Below are positions 35,192 through 45,207 of a stretch of 64,000 nt of DNA, piece by piece. Position 1 is the stretch's first letter. Each line of letters opens with the position of its first letter. The stretch is from contig JAXCHB010000198.1 in assembly GCA_036926305.1 (NCBI GenBank), positions 2,313,001 through 2,377,000 of the forward strand, given 5' to 3'. Source of the stretch: Uropetala carovei (Eukaryota; Arthropoda; Insecta; Odonata; Petaluridae). The notes beneath the pieces were generated by a model. It was not told the DNA's origin. It saw nothing but the letters and a program-made list of their open reading frames with translations, and made no database searches. Made by a program: the position numbers and the translations under genes.

Positions 35192-35236
35192 TCCAAGATA
35201 ATGACAGCGTGCAGTGCACGCTGTCATTATCTTGGA
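35192..35236. repeat. Perfect palindrome (22-bp arms, 1-nt centre)
   Basis: The 22 bases from 35192 (TCCAAGATAATGACAGCG...) are the exact reverse complement of the 22 bases ending at 35236, with a single G at the centre. It lies inside the long-TIR transposon, about 120 bp upstream of the transposase start codon and about 160 bp inside the right arm. It could be a regulatory or transposase-binding site, or form a hairpin in RNA. Confidence 0.95.
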
Positions 35237-35399
35237 CTTACTTACAATGTATGCGTACAATGTGTCATTGTACAATGTAGACGCCAAGTGTATACTAAAT
35301 TTTTAGAAATATCACAGAAGGGAAGATTGCCGGAAACCTTTATTCACTATTATATTTCATGGAGGTACTCCGACGCGAGGGACATAATACATAAGTGAA

Positions 35400-35927
35400 A
35401 AACGAAAAAATCTGAATATTTCTCAAGTTTCGCATATTTTTATTCAAAATATGGAAGCCATGAGGTATATTTAAGTAAATAACCTTAAAGAACTGCCAAA
35501 AACGATAATAAGTTGTGTTCTGAAAAGACTGGCGAAATACTTTACGAGATAAGAGGCAGCGAATTTGACAGATTTGAGCAGTTGCGCCGCGGCATGGCAT
35601 GCGCTCACTTTCCGGGCCGGATCTTAGCAACTACTGGACAGATGATATGAACATTCGAGGCACATCACCAAAAATGTCTAATAAAGTGTTGGTAATAATA
35701 TCAAAACAATCCGTTAGAATCCGAAATTGGAATTGCTCCGTTTTCACTAAGAATGACCCAAATTCCACAAAAAATGATGAAATATATGAAGTTCAAGTGC
35801 GATGCGGCACGTTTTCCCGTTATCCGATTGTAAAAATATTTAACACAATTCATTTTTTTATCAAATGGAACAAATTTAGGGGGCGTCCCGAAAGAAATTC
35901 AGAGTTCGAAAAATAAGGACCACCCTA
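35400..35927. repeat. Right long inverted arm
   Basis: The right terminal inverted repeat of the 4.7 kb transposon, ending GGACCACCCTA at 35927. It is uninterrupted, so it records the original tip sequence lost to view on the left because of the MITE. Confidence 0.9.
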
Positions 35928-35989
35928 ATGTGCACGCATAGTGAAGACATTTATTGTAAAACATATTATATAAAATAGGTGACTAACAG

Positions 35990-36780
35990 AATTTTCAGGT
36001 CCGCTACAAGTGTGGCGAACGGATCAGCCTTTTCGTTACATAATACAAAATATTATTGTTAAAAATAAGACTTTATACAAATACAAGGTTACAGTGATAC
36101 ACAATAATGATTTAAATTATTTATTAGTCAAATAAATCATTAAATTCAAACAATAAATTTTAATATGTTGTTTGACAGTTCATTTTTATAAGTAGCGCAC
36201 TGAAATTTGGCATAAAATCCACAGTAAATATGCATCTCAAATCCACCTCCGAATTTTCTTATCTTGATTTCATCAACTGCGGAAATAGTTGATTCGCAGA
36301 GCCAAGTTGATCCGAACATAGAAAACAGTTTTGGAATGAGAACTGTGAACTCTCATTTTCTTTTAAAACTACCATTCCCATCTTAACAATCGAATCATCT
36401 CTTAAATGATGATTGCTCTGACTTTACAGCAAAAGCATATCCGTCTGGAAAACTCGCCTATACAAAGAAAATAAATTTCCGAGCTCTTGGGTTAATCGAT
36501 AATCATGGATGTCAAGGTGATATGGATCTTCCATTAATTGAAAGGCAATCCTGTACTTATTAAAATCTGAAAAGCGCTATGAAAATATTTGTAGCAGATT
36601 CTGCAACCGATCCACGTAGAGCTGACGTTCAAAATCAGGATTTTCTGCATATTGCCCCATGTTCGGAAGGTGCGTGAAATCTTGGACTTCTGTACTATAT
36701 ACCACAAAGGTTTCAGTTTTGACACAAATTCTCGTATACACTGTGTCAAATTACAAATTAGCTTTCCATTTCCCTGAATT
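35990..36780 (-). pseudogene. ZBED-like hAT transposase relic, C-terminal part
   Basis: Minus-strand continuation of the hAT relic from 38826-39540 after the piggyBac insertion. It starts with KIQGNGKLICNLTQCIREFV directly at the TTAA. It then degrades through frames containing QLMEDPYHLDIHDYRLTQEL-like and LGNLFSLYRRVFQTDMLLL sequence. No left inverted terminus was found; the protein-like signal fades by about 36,200, so the left edge is arbitrary. Confidence 0.65.
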
Positions 36781-37057
36781 TTAACCCTAGAATGCATAAG
36801 CCGGGCCTTTTAGGCCCGGGCATGTGAACTTTTGTATGTAGATATATAGTATATTTTTTCTTCGTCTTTATATTTTATGTATTCCTCAATAATCTTGTGG
36901 TATACATAATTATTTAATTTTATTGACTCTATTATGATTGTTTCTTTCTTAATTAATTTTTTTATAATTCTGCACATTTCCATAAACCGGGACTTTTAGG
37001 CCCGTATTGTAATAATTGAGATTAGAATGCTATTACCTATTTTACACTTTATACATA

Positions 37058-37430
37058 GTGTGGTGTATCAAACAAGCACACGACTCATGTCTAATAATTC
37101 ACGTGATATTCATTAGGTAGTCACGTGACACTCCTTACAAGAACACTTATTTGTGCACTGTTTGCTGCTGTTAGAAACTCGAATCGTTTGAGTGCTCCAT
37201 TGTTATTCATGTATGTACCTCTGAATGAATTACTTTGTACTCGCTATGCAACAATGTTGTGGTGTATCAGACATGCCCACACTCATTTCCAATAATTCAC
37301 GAGAAACTCACTAGGTAGACACATGACACTCCCTGGAAGAACACTTATTTGCTGCACTTATTTGTTGCAGTTACTATGTAACTGGATGCCTTTGAGTGCT
37401 CTTTTGTTACTTAGGTACCTCTGAATGAAT
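37058..37430. repeat. Tandem duplication in the piggyBac 5' region
   Basis: Two diverged copies of a unit with period near 199 bp: about 37058-37232 and 37257-37430. Shared blocks include GTGGTGTATCA, AAGAACACTTATTTG and GTACCTCTGAATGAATT. It lies between the left terminus and the transposase frame and may hold promoter or binding sites. Confidence 0.8.
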
Positions 37431-38553
37431 TTTGAAGGTAAATTACTGTTCAAGAAGTTTATAATATACAATTATTCCTTAGAGAGCGACCGATTGGCAG
37501 CAATAAGTTTTATTTGGGATTTATTCATTCTGAATTGCACATCTTTGAACAAACCTGGAGATAATCTAACAAATGATGAGCAATTGGTCCCTTTCCGTGG
37601 GAGATGTTCTTTTGTGCAGTACATGCCTTGTAAACTCGCCAAATATGGCATAAAGATATTTTGGATGGTGGACTCAAAAAACTATTACGCAGTGAAAGGG
37701 AAAATATATTGTGGGCATGCTCCTAATTCTCCTATCGAAAAGGATTTGGCAACAAAAATAGTCAAAGAATTTACAGCACCAGTTTACAATAGTGGGAGAA
37801 ATATTACCACTGACAATTATTTTACTGATGTTAATTTGTCCGAATTCTTACTGCAGAAAAACCTTACAATTGTGGGAACAGTTAGATCATTTAGAAGGGA
37901 TATTCCTCCAATTATGAGACAGTAAAGAACGACAATTGCATTCTAGTGTTTTTGGATTTTATAAAGATTGTACAGTGGTTAGTTATAAGGTGAAGAAGGA
38001 AAAATCCGTTATACTTTTGAGCACAATGCACCACGATATGAGTGTAATTGAAGAAAACAAGAAAAAGCCAGAAATTGTGGTGTATTACAACTCAACAAAG
38101 GGTGGAGTGGACACCATGGATGAAATGATTCAACAATATTCCCGCAAAAGACAAACAAAACGTTGGCCCATAGTGTTTTTCTCAAACATGCTTGATGTTG
38201 CTGCTCTGAATAGTTATGTGTTGTATGCAGCTAACAATGAATCGTATTATGCTAAACAAAGTGACAGACGACGTCTGTTTCTCAAAGAACTGCGTAATAA
38301 ACTTATTATGCCGCATATGCTTTCACGTTATAGAAACGTAAACAATCTTCCTAAACAAACAATTCAGGCAATGATACGTTGTGGTATTAGTTCACCGGAA
38401 ACGCGGATATCCCTAGAGAGAAAACGCAAAAGATGTTTTATTTGTCCCTCAAGAAAAGACAGGAAAACAGAAAGGTTTTGCATAAAATGTGGAAGTAATG
38501 CTTGCAAAGAACACTCAAAAGAAATGATTTTTTGTGTAAATTGCAAGCAATGA
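37425..38553 (+). pseudogene. piggyBac transposase, single frameshift
   Basis: Two consecutive frames, 37425-37925 and about 37936-38553, make one DDE_Tnp_1_7-type protein. The first Asp is in NDEQLVPFRGRCSFVQYMP, the second in NITTDNYFTD and the third in NSTKGGVDTMDEM, so all three catalytic acids are present. LAKYGIKIFWMVDSKNYY and VFFSNMLDVAALNSYVLY are further family segments. The C-terminus is a Cys-rich finger (CFICPSRKD...FCIKCGSNACKEHSKE...FCVNCK). The frames are joined if one base is discounted near 37925: RQ is then followed by KERQLHSSVFGFYKD. The usual N-terminal region before LAAI is short or missing, so the ATG at 37425 may not be the original start. The protein would have excised and inserted at TTAA. 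Confidence 0.92.
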
Positions 38554-38825
38554 TCAATATGTTTGATATACTCGTGTAAATGTATGTATTTTACTTATTT
38601 TGTAAACCAATTTCAATGTTTGTTTTGATTTCTCTTCAATTCAAAATATTTTGTTCCTAATTATGTGTATAAGAATCATATTAATACAAAAAATATATAA
38701 TTATACTAAAATCGCAACATGTATTTGCCTTATAAACCTTTATTTGCACATTAGGAGGAGGCGGGCCTAAAAGGCCCGGTTTATGGAAATGTGTTGTTTT
38801 GGGGTACCATGCATTCTAGGGTTAA

Positions 38826-39540
38826 GGTTCAATTCGTTCATGTGAGCAGTTATGTCAGTCAGAAAATAAATATCACATTGCCACTATTCATCCTCGAACA
38901 CAGAGTAAGTTATCTTTTCTTTCTTAAAAAGAAAGTCTCGGATTGGTGTTAGCAAGGCAGTTAGTTAATCGTTCAAATACCTTTCCGCGACTCAGCCACC
39001 GGACATTTGAAAAGTACACTAGATCTTTAAAACCAGCGTTCAGAGCGCTGCAGCGGGTATAATTGACGATATTAATAACGGTTTCCATTACATCTTTCAA
39101 AATGTTTTTCTCCGCCATTTGAGCACAAAAGTTTTCTTTTTGCAAAAAGCAGTGAAACGAGCTCACAGCCTCGTTATTAAGGCTCTTCCAGATGCCTCTT
39201 AAGAAGGCTGATAAATCCAGATTTGTGTCCAGTCATCGTAGTTGCTCCATCTGTCGTTACTGAAACCAGTTTCTTCAAATCTAATTCGCAACATTATTGA
39301 AAACGTCAAAAATATCGACACCACGGCACCCGTGGTTTCTCAGACTACGAATTGAGAGAATTTCTTCATGAATTTCGAAATATTCAGTCACAAAACAAAT
39401 CCAAAAAACGAGTTGTGCAGTGTCCTTAATGTCAGTTGACTCATTATCGAAAAAGACGCGCAGTTCTTTATAGAATCTATAACGACACCTAATGTAAGTG
39501 AAAACAGCTGATTTGTAGTGTCCACTGTCATAAGATCAGC
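38826..39540 (-). pseudogene. ZBED-like hAT transposase relic, central part
   Basis: Minus-strand relic with STDIKDTAQL (near 39425-39450), EYFEIHEEILSIRSLRN, VSSFHCFLQKENFCAQMA, CSALNAGFKDLVYFSNVRWL with SRGKVFERL, and DIYFLTDITAHMNELNL at the piggyBac junction. These match the domesticated-like ZBED5/SCAND3/FAM200 hAT lineage, with its typical 'HC.hRxxLA' and 'VRWLSRGKVL' segments. The open piece is 38924-39166; elsewhere stops and frameshifts occur (for example at the expected TDGA region near 39230-39270). The BED finger is absent. Confidence 0.82.
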
Positions 39541-39548
39541 AATTACGT

Positions 39549-39601
39549 ACATTTTCTCAAGTATCCCTAGGGATACACGTACCCCATTTTGAGAAACCCT
39601 G
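39549..39601. mobile_element. hAT-type terminal sequence
   Basis: The complement begins CAGGGTTTCTCAAAATGGGG, a hAT-style terminus, and contains the 16-bp palindrome GTATCCCTAGGGATAC (about 39563-39578). It lies just beyond the N-terminal edge of the ZBED-like hAT relic, so it may be that element's terminus after an internal deletion. Alternatively AATTACGT (39541-39548) and AATTACAG (39602-39609) could be a degenerate duplication around a tiny separate insertion. Confidence 0.6.
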
Positions 39602-40117
39602 AATTACAGCAATAATTGGAATGCTGCTTCAAACATTCCAATCAAAGGAAATTTATTCCGACGTTAATTCTTCGTTGAAAAATCCTCATATGCAATAGTT
39701 ATCAAATTATAGTAAATGGACCTGCTTTCAATATCCTGCAGGTTAATTAAATTATATTTAACTGCAAATGGCAATGGAAATTGCTTCGTGCCATTTTGGA
39801 TCATTTGTTTACCTGAGATGAACGTATCTCGATAAATTTATGAGTACGTTTTCAGCGGATAATTTTGGCGTTATGTTTTGAGGAGTAAGCTATAGTGAAA
39901 ATGTTTGAAAAATTAATAACTCCATATAAAATTGTGCGTCTTATTGAATAATAAGAATTGTAATTTAATAGTTTTAAATATTTTCGAATTATCTATAAAG
40001 AATTCAAAACTATTGAGTAAATTGTTCTCGATCAGCGCACCCATACATTTCAGGAATTGCATCAGCAAGTACCTTTGGAAGGAGCGGTTGTTTATTTCCC
40101 TTGTGTAGACCTGTCAG

Positions 40118-40400
40118 CAGTGCTGCAGTCGTAAAAAAAGCAGAGGGTATACTGTATAATAAGGTAAAACTTTGAGGGAGGGCTCTTACTCAGTTTTTTA
40201 GAGCAAATTACACGATAGTAATGTTGTTACGATGGCAGGAGAAAACGTATGAGTGGTTTTTTTTCAATCGACCTGCATAATTTTTCATAAGGCGTGGATA
40301 TACGCTATTTGTTCGACAAAGCTGAGGGTATACCGTTTTCACTTGAAAAAAGCAGAGGGTATACGGCGTATACCACCGCATACCCTCCACTACAGCACTG
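40118..40400. mobile_element. hAT-type MITE with perfect 8-bp target duplication
   Basis: The left end is CAGTGCTGCAGTCG and the right end is the complement of CAGTGCTGTAGTGG. It is flanked by CCTGTCAG at 40110-40117 and 40401-40408 (perfect). The internal motif AGCAGAGGGTATAC recurs (near 40139, 40318 and 40350), so the subterminal zone carries direct repeats of GAGGGTATAC. It has no coding capacity. Confidence 0.92.
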
Positions 40401-40408
40401 CCTGTCAG

Positions 40409-43400
40409 AAGATGGGAATAATCGACGCTTGGACTTTTAAATCTTTCTGTAAATTATAGGGAAACGATATTATAGCTATGGAATATTCTGAGGTTACTTT
40501 GTCAATTTATTACTTTTTAAACATTTAAGACATTTTTTTTCTTCTAAATAACGAAACGTAAGGGAAATTTTTGTTGAAACTAAATGGCTTAATAACGTTG
40601 TATATGTGGCGAAAAAGCATTTGGAATTCGTATTATATGGTATGTTAAAGAATGAGAAGCATTTGGTACATTCCATCTTTTCATATCGTTTCAGTTCCAC
40701 AGCGACATAGTCATAAGTATTATTTATGATCGTTTTATGAACATGCTTCCAACTGAAAATTCAAGCGAGCAGTGGCATTTTTGTTTTTCGTTGAGGAATG
40801 TGAATTTATCTTTGTATTAATAATACCCACCGATAGAATGAAATAGTTATAATTTTGAATTTTATTGTCAGAAAGTCGTTAACCTAAATTGCGAGTATAA
40901 ATTTCATAGACACATATTAAAATATTATCACTTTTTATTTTTTGCAGTAAACTTTTTGAATTTTAAAAATTAAAATCTTACCTATAGTTACTTACGGATG
41001 GCTCTGATCGAGGAAGTACCCCAAAAGAAAAATTGCGTTAATGTAACTTATGTGTAATGTACATGTGTTGCGTTAACTGTCTTGTTCATAATGAAGATGT
41101 ATTTAGCTTGAACCACAACGCCAAACAAGGCATTAATAAATATTACAACACTAGAATGTGCTAGAATAAATGTCAATGAAACCAAGATAGAACAATAGGA
41201 GAAAATTGCTTTTTATGCGTATGTGTAATGATGATAAATGGACTTATACCAGCGTTCTATAGCAAACGGTTCCCTATAGGGAATCGCCGAGAATGCGTAG
41301 CATTTTCACGATACTGATTGGGCTTAAATGTTGTGTGTGTGTGTATATATATGTATGTGTGTGTATACATATATATATATACTTTTTCGTTCGGCTATAA
41401 AGTAGTTCGTTCTCATTTTTCATAATGATCATATCCCACGCACACTTCTTCCAGTCTCTCTGCCCCCCCCCCCCTTTATGAACGGGGTTTTCTTATCCCT
41501 TCGCCCTAAGAACTCTATATAAGTTGGATATATTAACCCCGTTGGGCAGTTCCATTAGCGGCTTGGACGGCCAGACCGCGTAAACGAGATCCGCGTTATC
41601 CACTCTTGCTTTTTATTTTTCCGTTAGATTCCCTCGCGCGCGCGTATCCATTCGCCCTCTCGTTGCAACCCTCTTGGACTAGGCATGGGGCTAGGTAACG
41701 CTGCATGGCGTGTGTGCGCCGCGCTCTTTTTATTACGGGGGTCCGCCCTATAATCTTTCCATACGAGGGTAAGCGAGAGAGGTGGAAATAGAGAGAGTAC
41801 TTCTCGTCCCAACTTCACGGCTGATATCAGAAAGGATTAGCGTATATGGCGGGAATACCGTTCTCCTACTCTCTCTTCCTGCTCCTTTCCCCCACTCGCT
41901 TTTCCACTCTCTCCGCTTCGCTGTGACCTAATATGACGGAATTACACTCTCACTCTATCTCTTTTTTCCTCATATTGGCCGCTCTCTGCTGTGCAGAATG
42001 AGGAGAGAGAGAGAGAGAGAGAAAGAAGAGAAGAGAGAAAAGAGGGCTTAGGGATTCAAAATGTAAATCCAAGAGGCGTGTGAATAAGGATTTTTTAAGG
42101 TGGAATGGGTTATTACACTATTCCATCCCTTGGTCGGTGTTTTTGATATTATTTTCTCTGCCTCTGTCGCCCTCTTCTGCCCTCATAACGAGGGAATGAA
42201 ACGGCAAAGAATGTCCCCGTTTATATATATTTTTACCCCGCCACCACTGTCTGACGTACTATGTAAAAAATGTTTGTTAGAGAGCGGTTTAAGGGGTGAG
42301 GTGGAATGGGGGATCAAGGGAGAGGATATTAAAACGATGTGTTCAGGAATGGAGGTCGACGGTCCAATTATCAGACCTTGCGGTACCTCTGCTCTGCCCG
42401 CTCGTGGGGAAATTTTTTCGAGTTTTACATTATGAGATTTAGTTTTAGTACGGCTAGAGGGTTGCCGTAACCTCTTCCACTCTCACCCTTTCTATACCCT
42501 ACCTTGTGATCCTTGGTCCTCGCATTTGCTGAATATTCTATCGGCTCTCCGTCGGAATCCTGTTTCGACGCTTAAATCCTGGCATGCGTGAGAGGACGAT
42601 GAGACCTTGTGTGGTATAGCGTTTCATCCGGTAATGAATATTGAAAATAGATGGTGTCGGATTGTGGTTTTTACCTGGTTGGAGGAATGTAATTATTCGT
42701 TTGATCCCGTGATAATGACAATGGCCTTTATTAATGTTTCCCAAAACGCTTTGGTTGGGCTTACATGATGCAGAATTGCAATACTCCCTCTCTCGTTTAT
42801 CTTTCCTGAAAATTTGTATGTAGGGTTGATAGGCGTTGTTGCACAACTCTCTTTTTTACAGCTATACTTTGGGTTGCAGTTTTTATGGCAAATTTATACC
42901 TTATACGTGCTGGAACAAGTACATAGTATTAATTTGATGCAGTGAGTGATTATTTTTCATAAATATATTTTCATTTGATTGAATAAGTGCTTTGAAATTA
43001 CATTATTTTGTTTTTATTCATATAAATCCAAACAAACGTCACCTACTCAATATTTTATCAATTACCAACCACTAACAATAAGACTAAAAAATAGAAATAT
43101 AAAAAAAGGGCTGGCGTTGTGTTCTCGTAGATCTTTCCAGAAATCTTACATTTGACCTCGCATGTAACGGTAATGAAATATAGAGTAAGAAAGAAATTTT
43201 TTGGTGAAAGTAATTCCATCACTGATTGTGAGTCGCATTTCGTTGCGATTAGTTAATTCAGATGGAGATTTAGACTGTGATAAATCCTATGGGTTCCGTT
43301 TCTTTGCACAACTTCTTTAATTAACGCGTCGAATGGAAATTAAAAATTATGTCCTGCGGCGGGAGGGAGGAGGGGAGAGATGGAAAGAGGGGAGCGGAAC

Positions 43401-44110
43401 GTTTTAGTTTACTAATTCTCGTTGATTATCGAGGAATGCGCATGCCTTTGTTTGCAGTAAATTAGTAGAAAGGTTCCTGATAATTTATAATGCTTTCCTT
43501 AGTCGACATAACGTAATGAGTCCATATTGTTTGTGGAGTTAAAGGAAATTTTGAATCGTTCATTCTCCTCGCGTGCAAATTGATTTTCTTCCTCCTCGCC
43601 CTGAAACATGGCTCTCATTCTTCATAACTACTGCGGACGCGGTGTCATCAGAGACAAAAATTATTGGTTGCGCTCTCGCAAAACGCCAACCGGTTAATGT
43701 TATCGCAGTATATTTTTGGGATAACCAATTTCAGCGTTACCTCATGTTTTGTACGTGCTATATTGTTTCATTGTTATATATATATATATGCCGAATGTGT
43801 TGATTCTTTGATATTCCAGATCTATTCTCGGTATATATGCGATATGAATCGGATTTTAGGATACCAACATTGATTTTATCATCTCTGTATAGTTGGAAAC
43901 TTTCTGAGTATATATTATCTCGTTTTGTAAACAATTTACAGTTCGCATCAGTAAATGAAAGATATTTTAAAAGTTATAAAAATTGGAATGAAACTGAAGA
44001 TAAAAAATTCATGCATATAAAATTCGTAGCATCTAATATTAAAATTCCATCGCATCCCTTTCAGCATGATGTGTGGGATTTCAGAGTTCATTAAAATGAA
44101 TTTCCATTAA
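40409..44110. other. Intergenic with microsatellites, no gene recognised
   Basis: (GT)n/(TA)n compound repeat at about 41331-41382, a 13-base C run at 41463-41475, and a (GA)n run at about 42002-42022. A GC-richer, CpG-containing patch spans about 41540-41820. No supported exon. Confidence 0.5.
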
Positions 44111-44631
44111 TTTCCACTCTGCATGATATCTATCATAATATTATAGTAAACGTCGTTCCACATAGCAACGGAAACTTCCACATACCAACGGAAACTTTGT
44201 GTTATTGATGAATTCTAGCGAATAAATTTGAATCATAGACGATAATAGCAATTTAAAATTGAAAGAAGTTTGTCAGTTATTTGCAGATTTGAAGATGAGG
44301 TTAGTATACAATAGTTATTATTAATTAATATTAATTAAAATAATTATATTAATTATTTTTTTAACCTCTGAAGAAATTTTTAAATGTCCAATTCAAGAAC
44401 CGAATATTCATATTATCGTGATAGGATCAATGCGCAAAGAAGAGAACTTTATCAGGAATTTAGAGAAGGAATTAATGAACAAAGAAGAGCTCAATCTCAA
44501 GAAAGAAGAACAAAAGGTGAATTTTTCAAAGCGGCTGTCATTTGGTGTAAACTTATGACGTCATAGTGGCGTAACCCACTATTTGATCATAGACGACAAT
44601 AATAAATGATAATATCGTAAATGATAATTAT
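44111..44631. other. Unassigned stretch with small repeats and a basic ORF
   Basis: A 60-codon plus-strand frame at 44384-44566 begins MSNSRTEYSYYRDRINAQRR and is rich in Arg, Glu and Gln. It resembles no domain I can name; it may be part of an unrecognised mobile-element protein. The phrase 'ATCATAGACGAYAATA' occurs on both sides (about 44235 and 44588), hinting at a boundary pair, and CAACGGAAACTT is repeated at about 44168 and 44189. Confidence 0.3.
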
Positions 44632-44799
44632 TAGAGCCCGGAAGTTCAGGCAAAATTCCATAAATGCCTTTTTTTTTGCCGATTTTCATGTTTTTTAAAA
44701 TCATATATGCCTTTTTTATCCAAAGACGCCTATTCTTTCCTATTTAACTCAATTTTTGCCAAATGTCATTCCTTTCTGCCAAATCTCTTAAATTTCCCT
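44632..44799 (+). mobile_element. Left-end fragment of the 11.7 kb hAT family
   Basis: Starts TAGAGCCCGGAAGTTCAGGC, identical to the terminus at 11668, and runs parallel to it for about 165 bp (including ATCCAAAGACGCCTATTCTT and the stretch through CATTCCTTTCTGCCAAATCT). It then diverges, with no right end or duplication seen, so it is a truncated copy or deletion remnant. Confidence 0.88.
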
Positions 44800-45156
44800 T
44801 AATTATTGAGCAATGTCAACCATTTCTTCGTAGCTTCTACTCTGTATGATAAAATGCCTAAGTACGAGATTTCATTCATAGGTATAATACTTAAGTAGGG
44901 CACGTATAACTTAGAACCTATTCTTCTTAACTTCTAGACATGTCACAACCAATCTCGTATTTCCACAAGGCAGTTTTAGAAAAAGCACGAAATTTATTGC
45001 CTGCCATAGCGAGAAGATAATATTATCGTCTAATCCTCAAAATGTTATCAAGCATTGCCGCTATATCCATCACTGGCAACAAATCCGTCTTTGTATAGAT
45101 TCAAAATATTTGGAAATAGAGGACAATGGACATCATAGACTTATTTTATAAAATAA

Positions 45157-45207
<51 letters not shown>

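Larger units (their letters stand above)
31201..35927 (-). mobile_element. Long-TIR DNA transposon of an uncharacterised transposase family
   Basis: An element of 4,727 bp, or about 4.44 kb without the MITE inside its left end. Both tips read TAGGGTGGTCCTTA inward. It is flanked by a perfect 8-bp target duplication ATGTGCAC at 31193-31200 and 35928-35935. The two ends form long inverted repeats of about 530 bp (left arm 31201-32021 minus the MITE, right arm about 35400-35927). Between the arms lies one spliced transposase gene on the minus strand (35069 to about 32296), an AT-rich stretch after its stop, and a 22-bp-arm hairpin at 35192-35236 upstream of its start. An 8-bp duplication and a CxxH-type motif recall hAT-like superfamilies, but the very long arms and the protein sequence do not match standard hAT. 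I cannot name the superfamily. Confidence 0.9.
36785..38821 (+). mobile_element. piggyBac-like transposon
   Basis: 2,037 bp with perfect 13-bp inverted ends CCCTAGAATGCAT and a TTAA duplication at 36781-36784 and 38822-38825, the hallmark of piggyBac. The tip resembles that of the classic piggyBac element (CCCTAGAAAGATA, from memory). Subterminal hairpin motifs built on GGGCCTTTTAGGCCC occur at about 36801-36820, 36987-37004 and 38762-38779. The longer block TTTCCATAAACCGGG... is shared in inverted orientation between 36976-37004 and 38761-38790. A tandem duplication of about 199-bp period precedes the coding region. The transposase is nearly complete in its core but has one frameshift. Confidence 0.95.
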
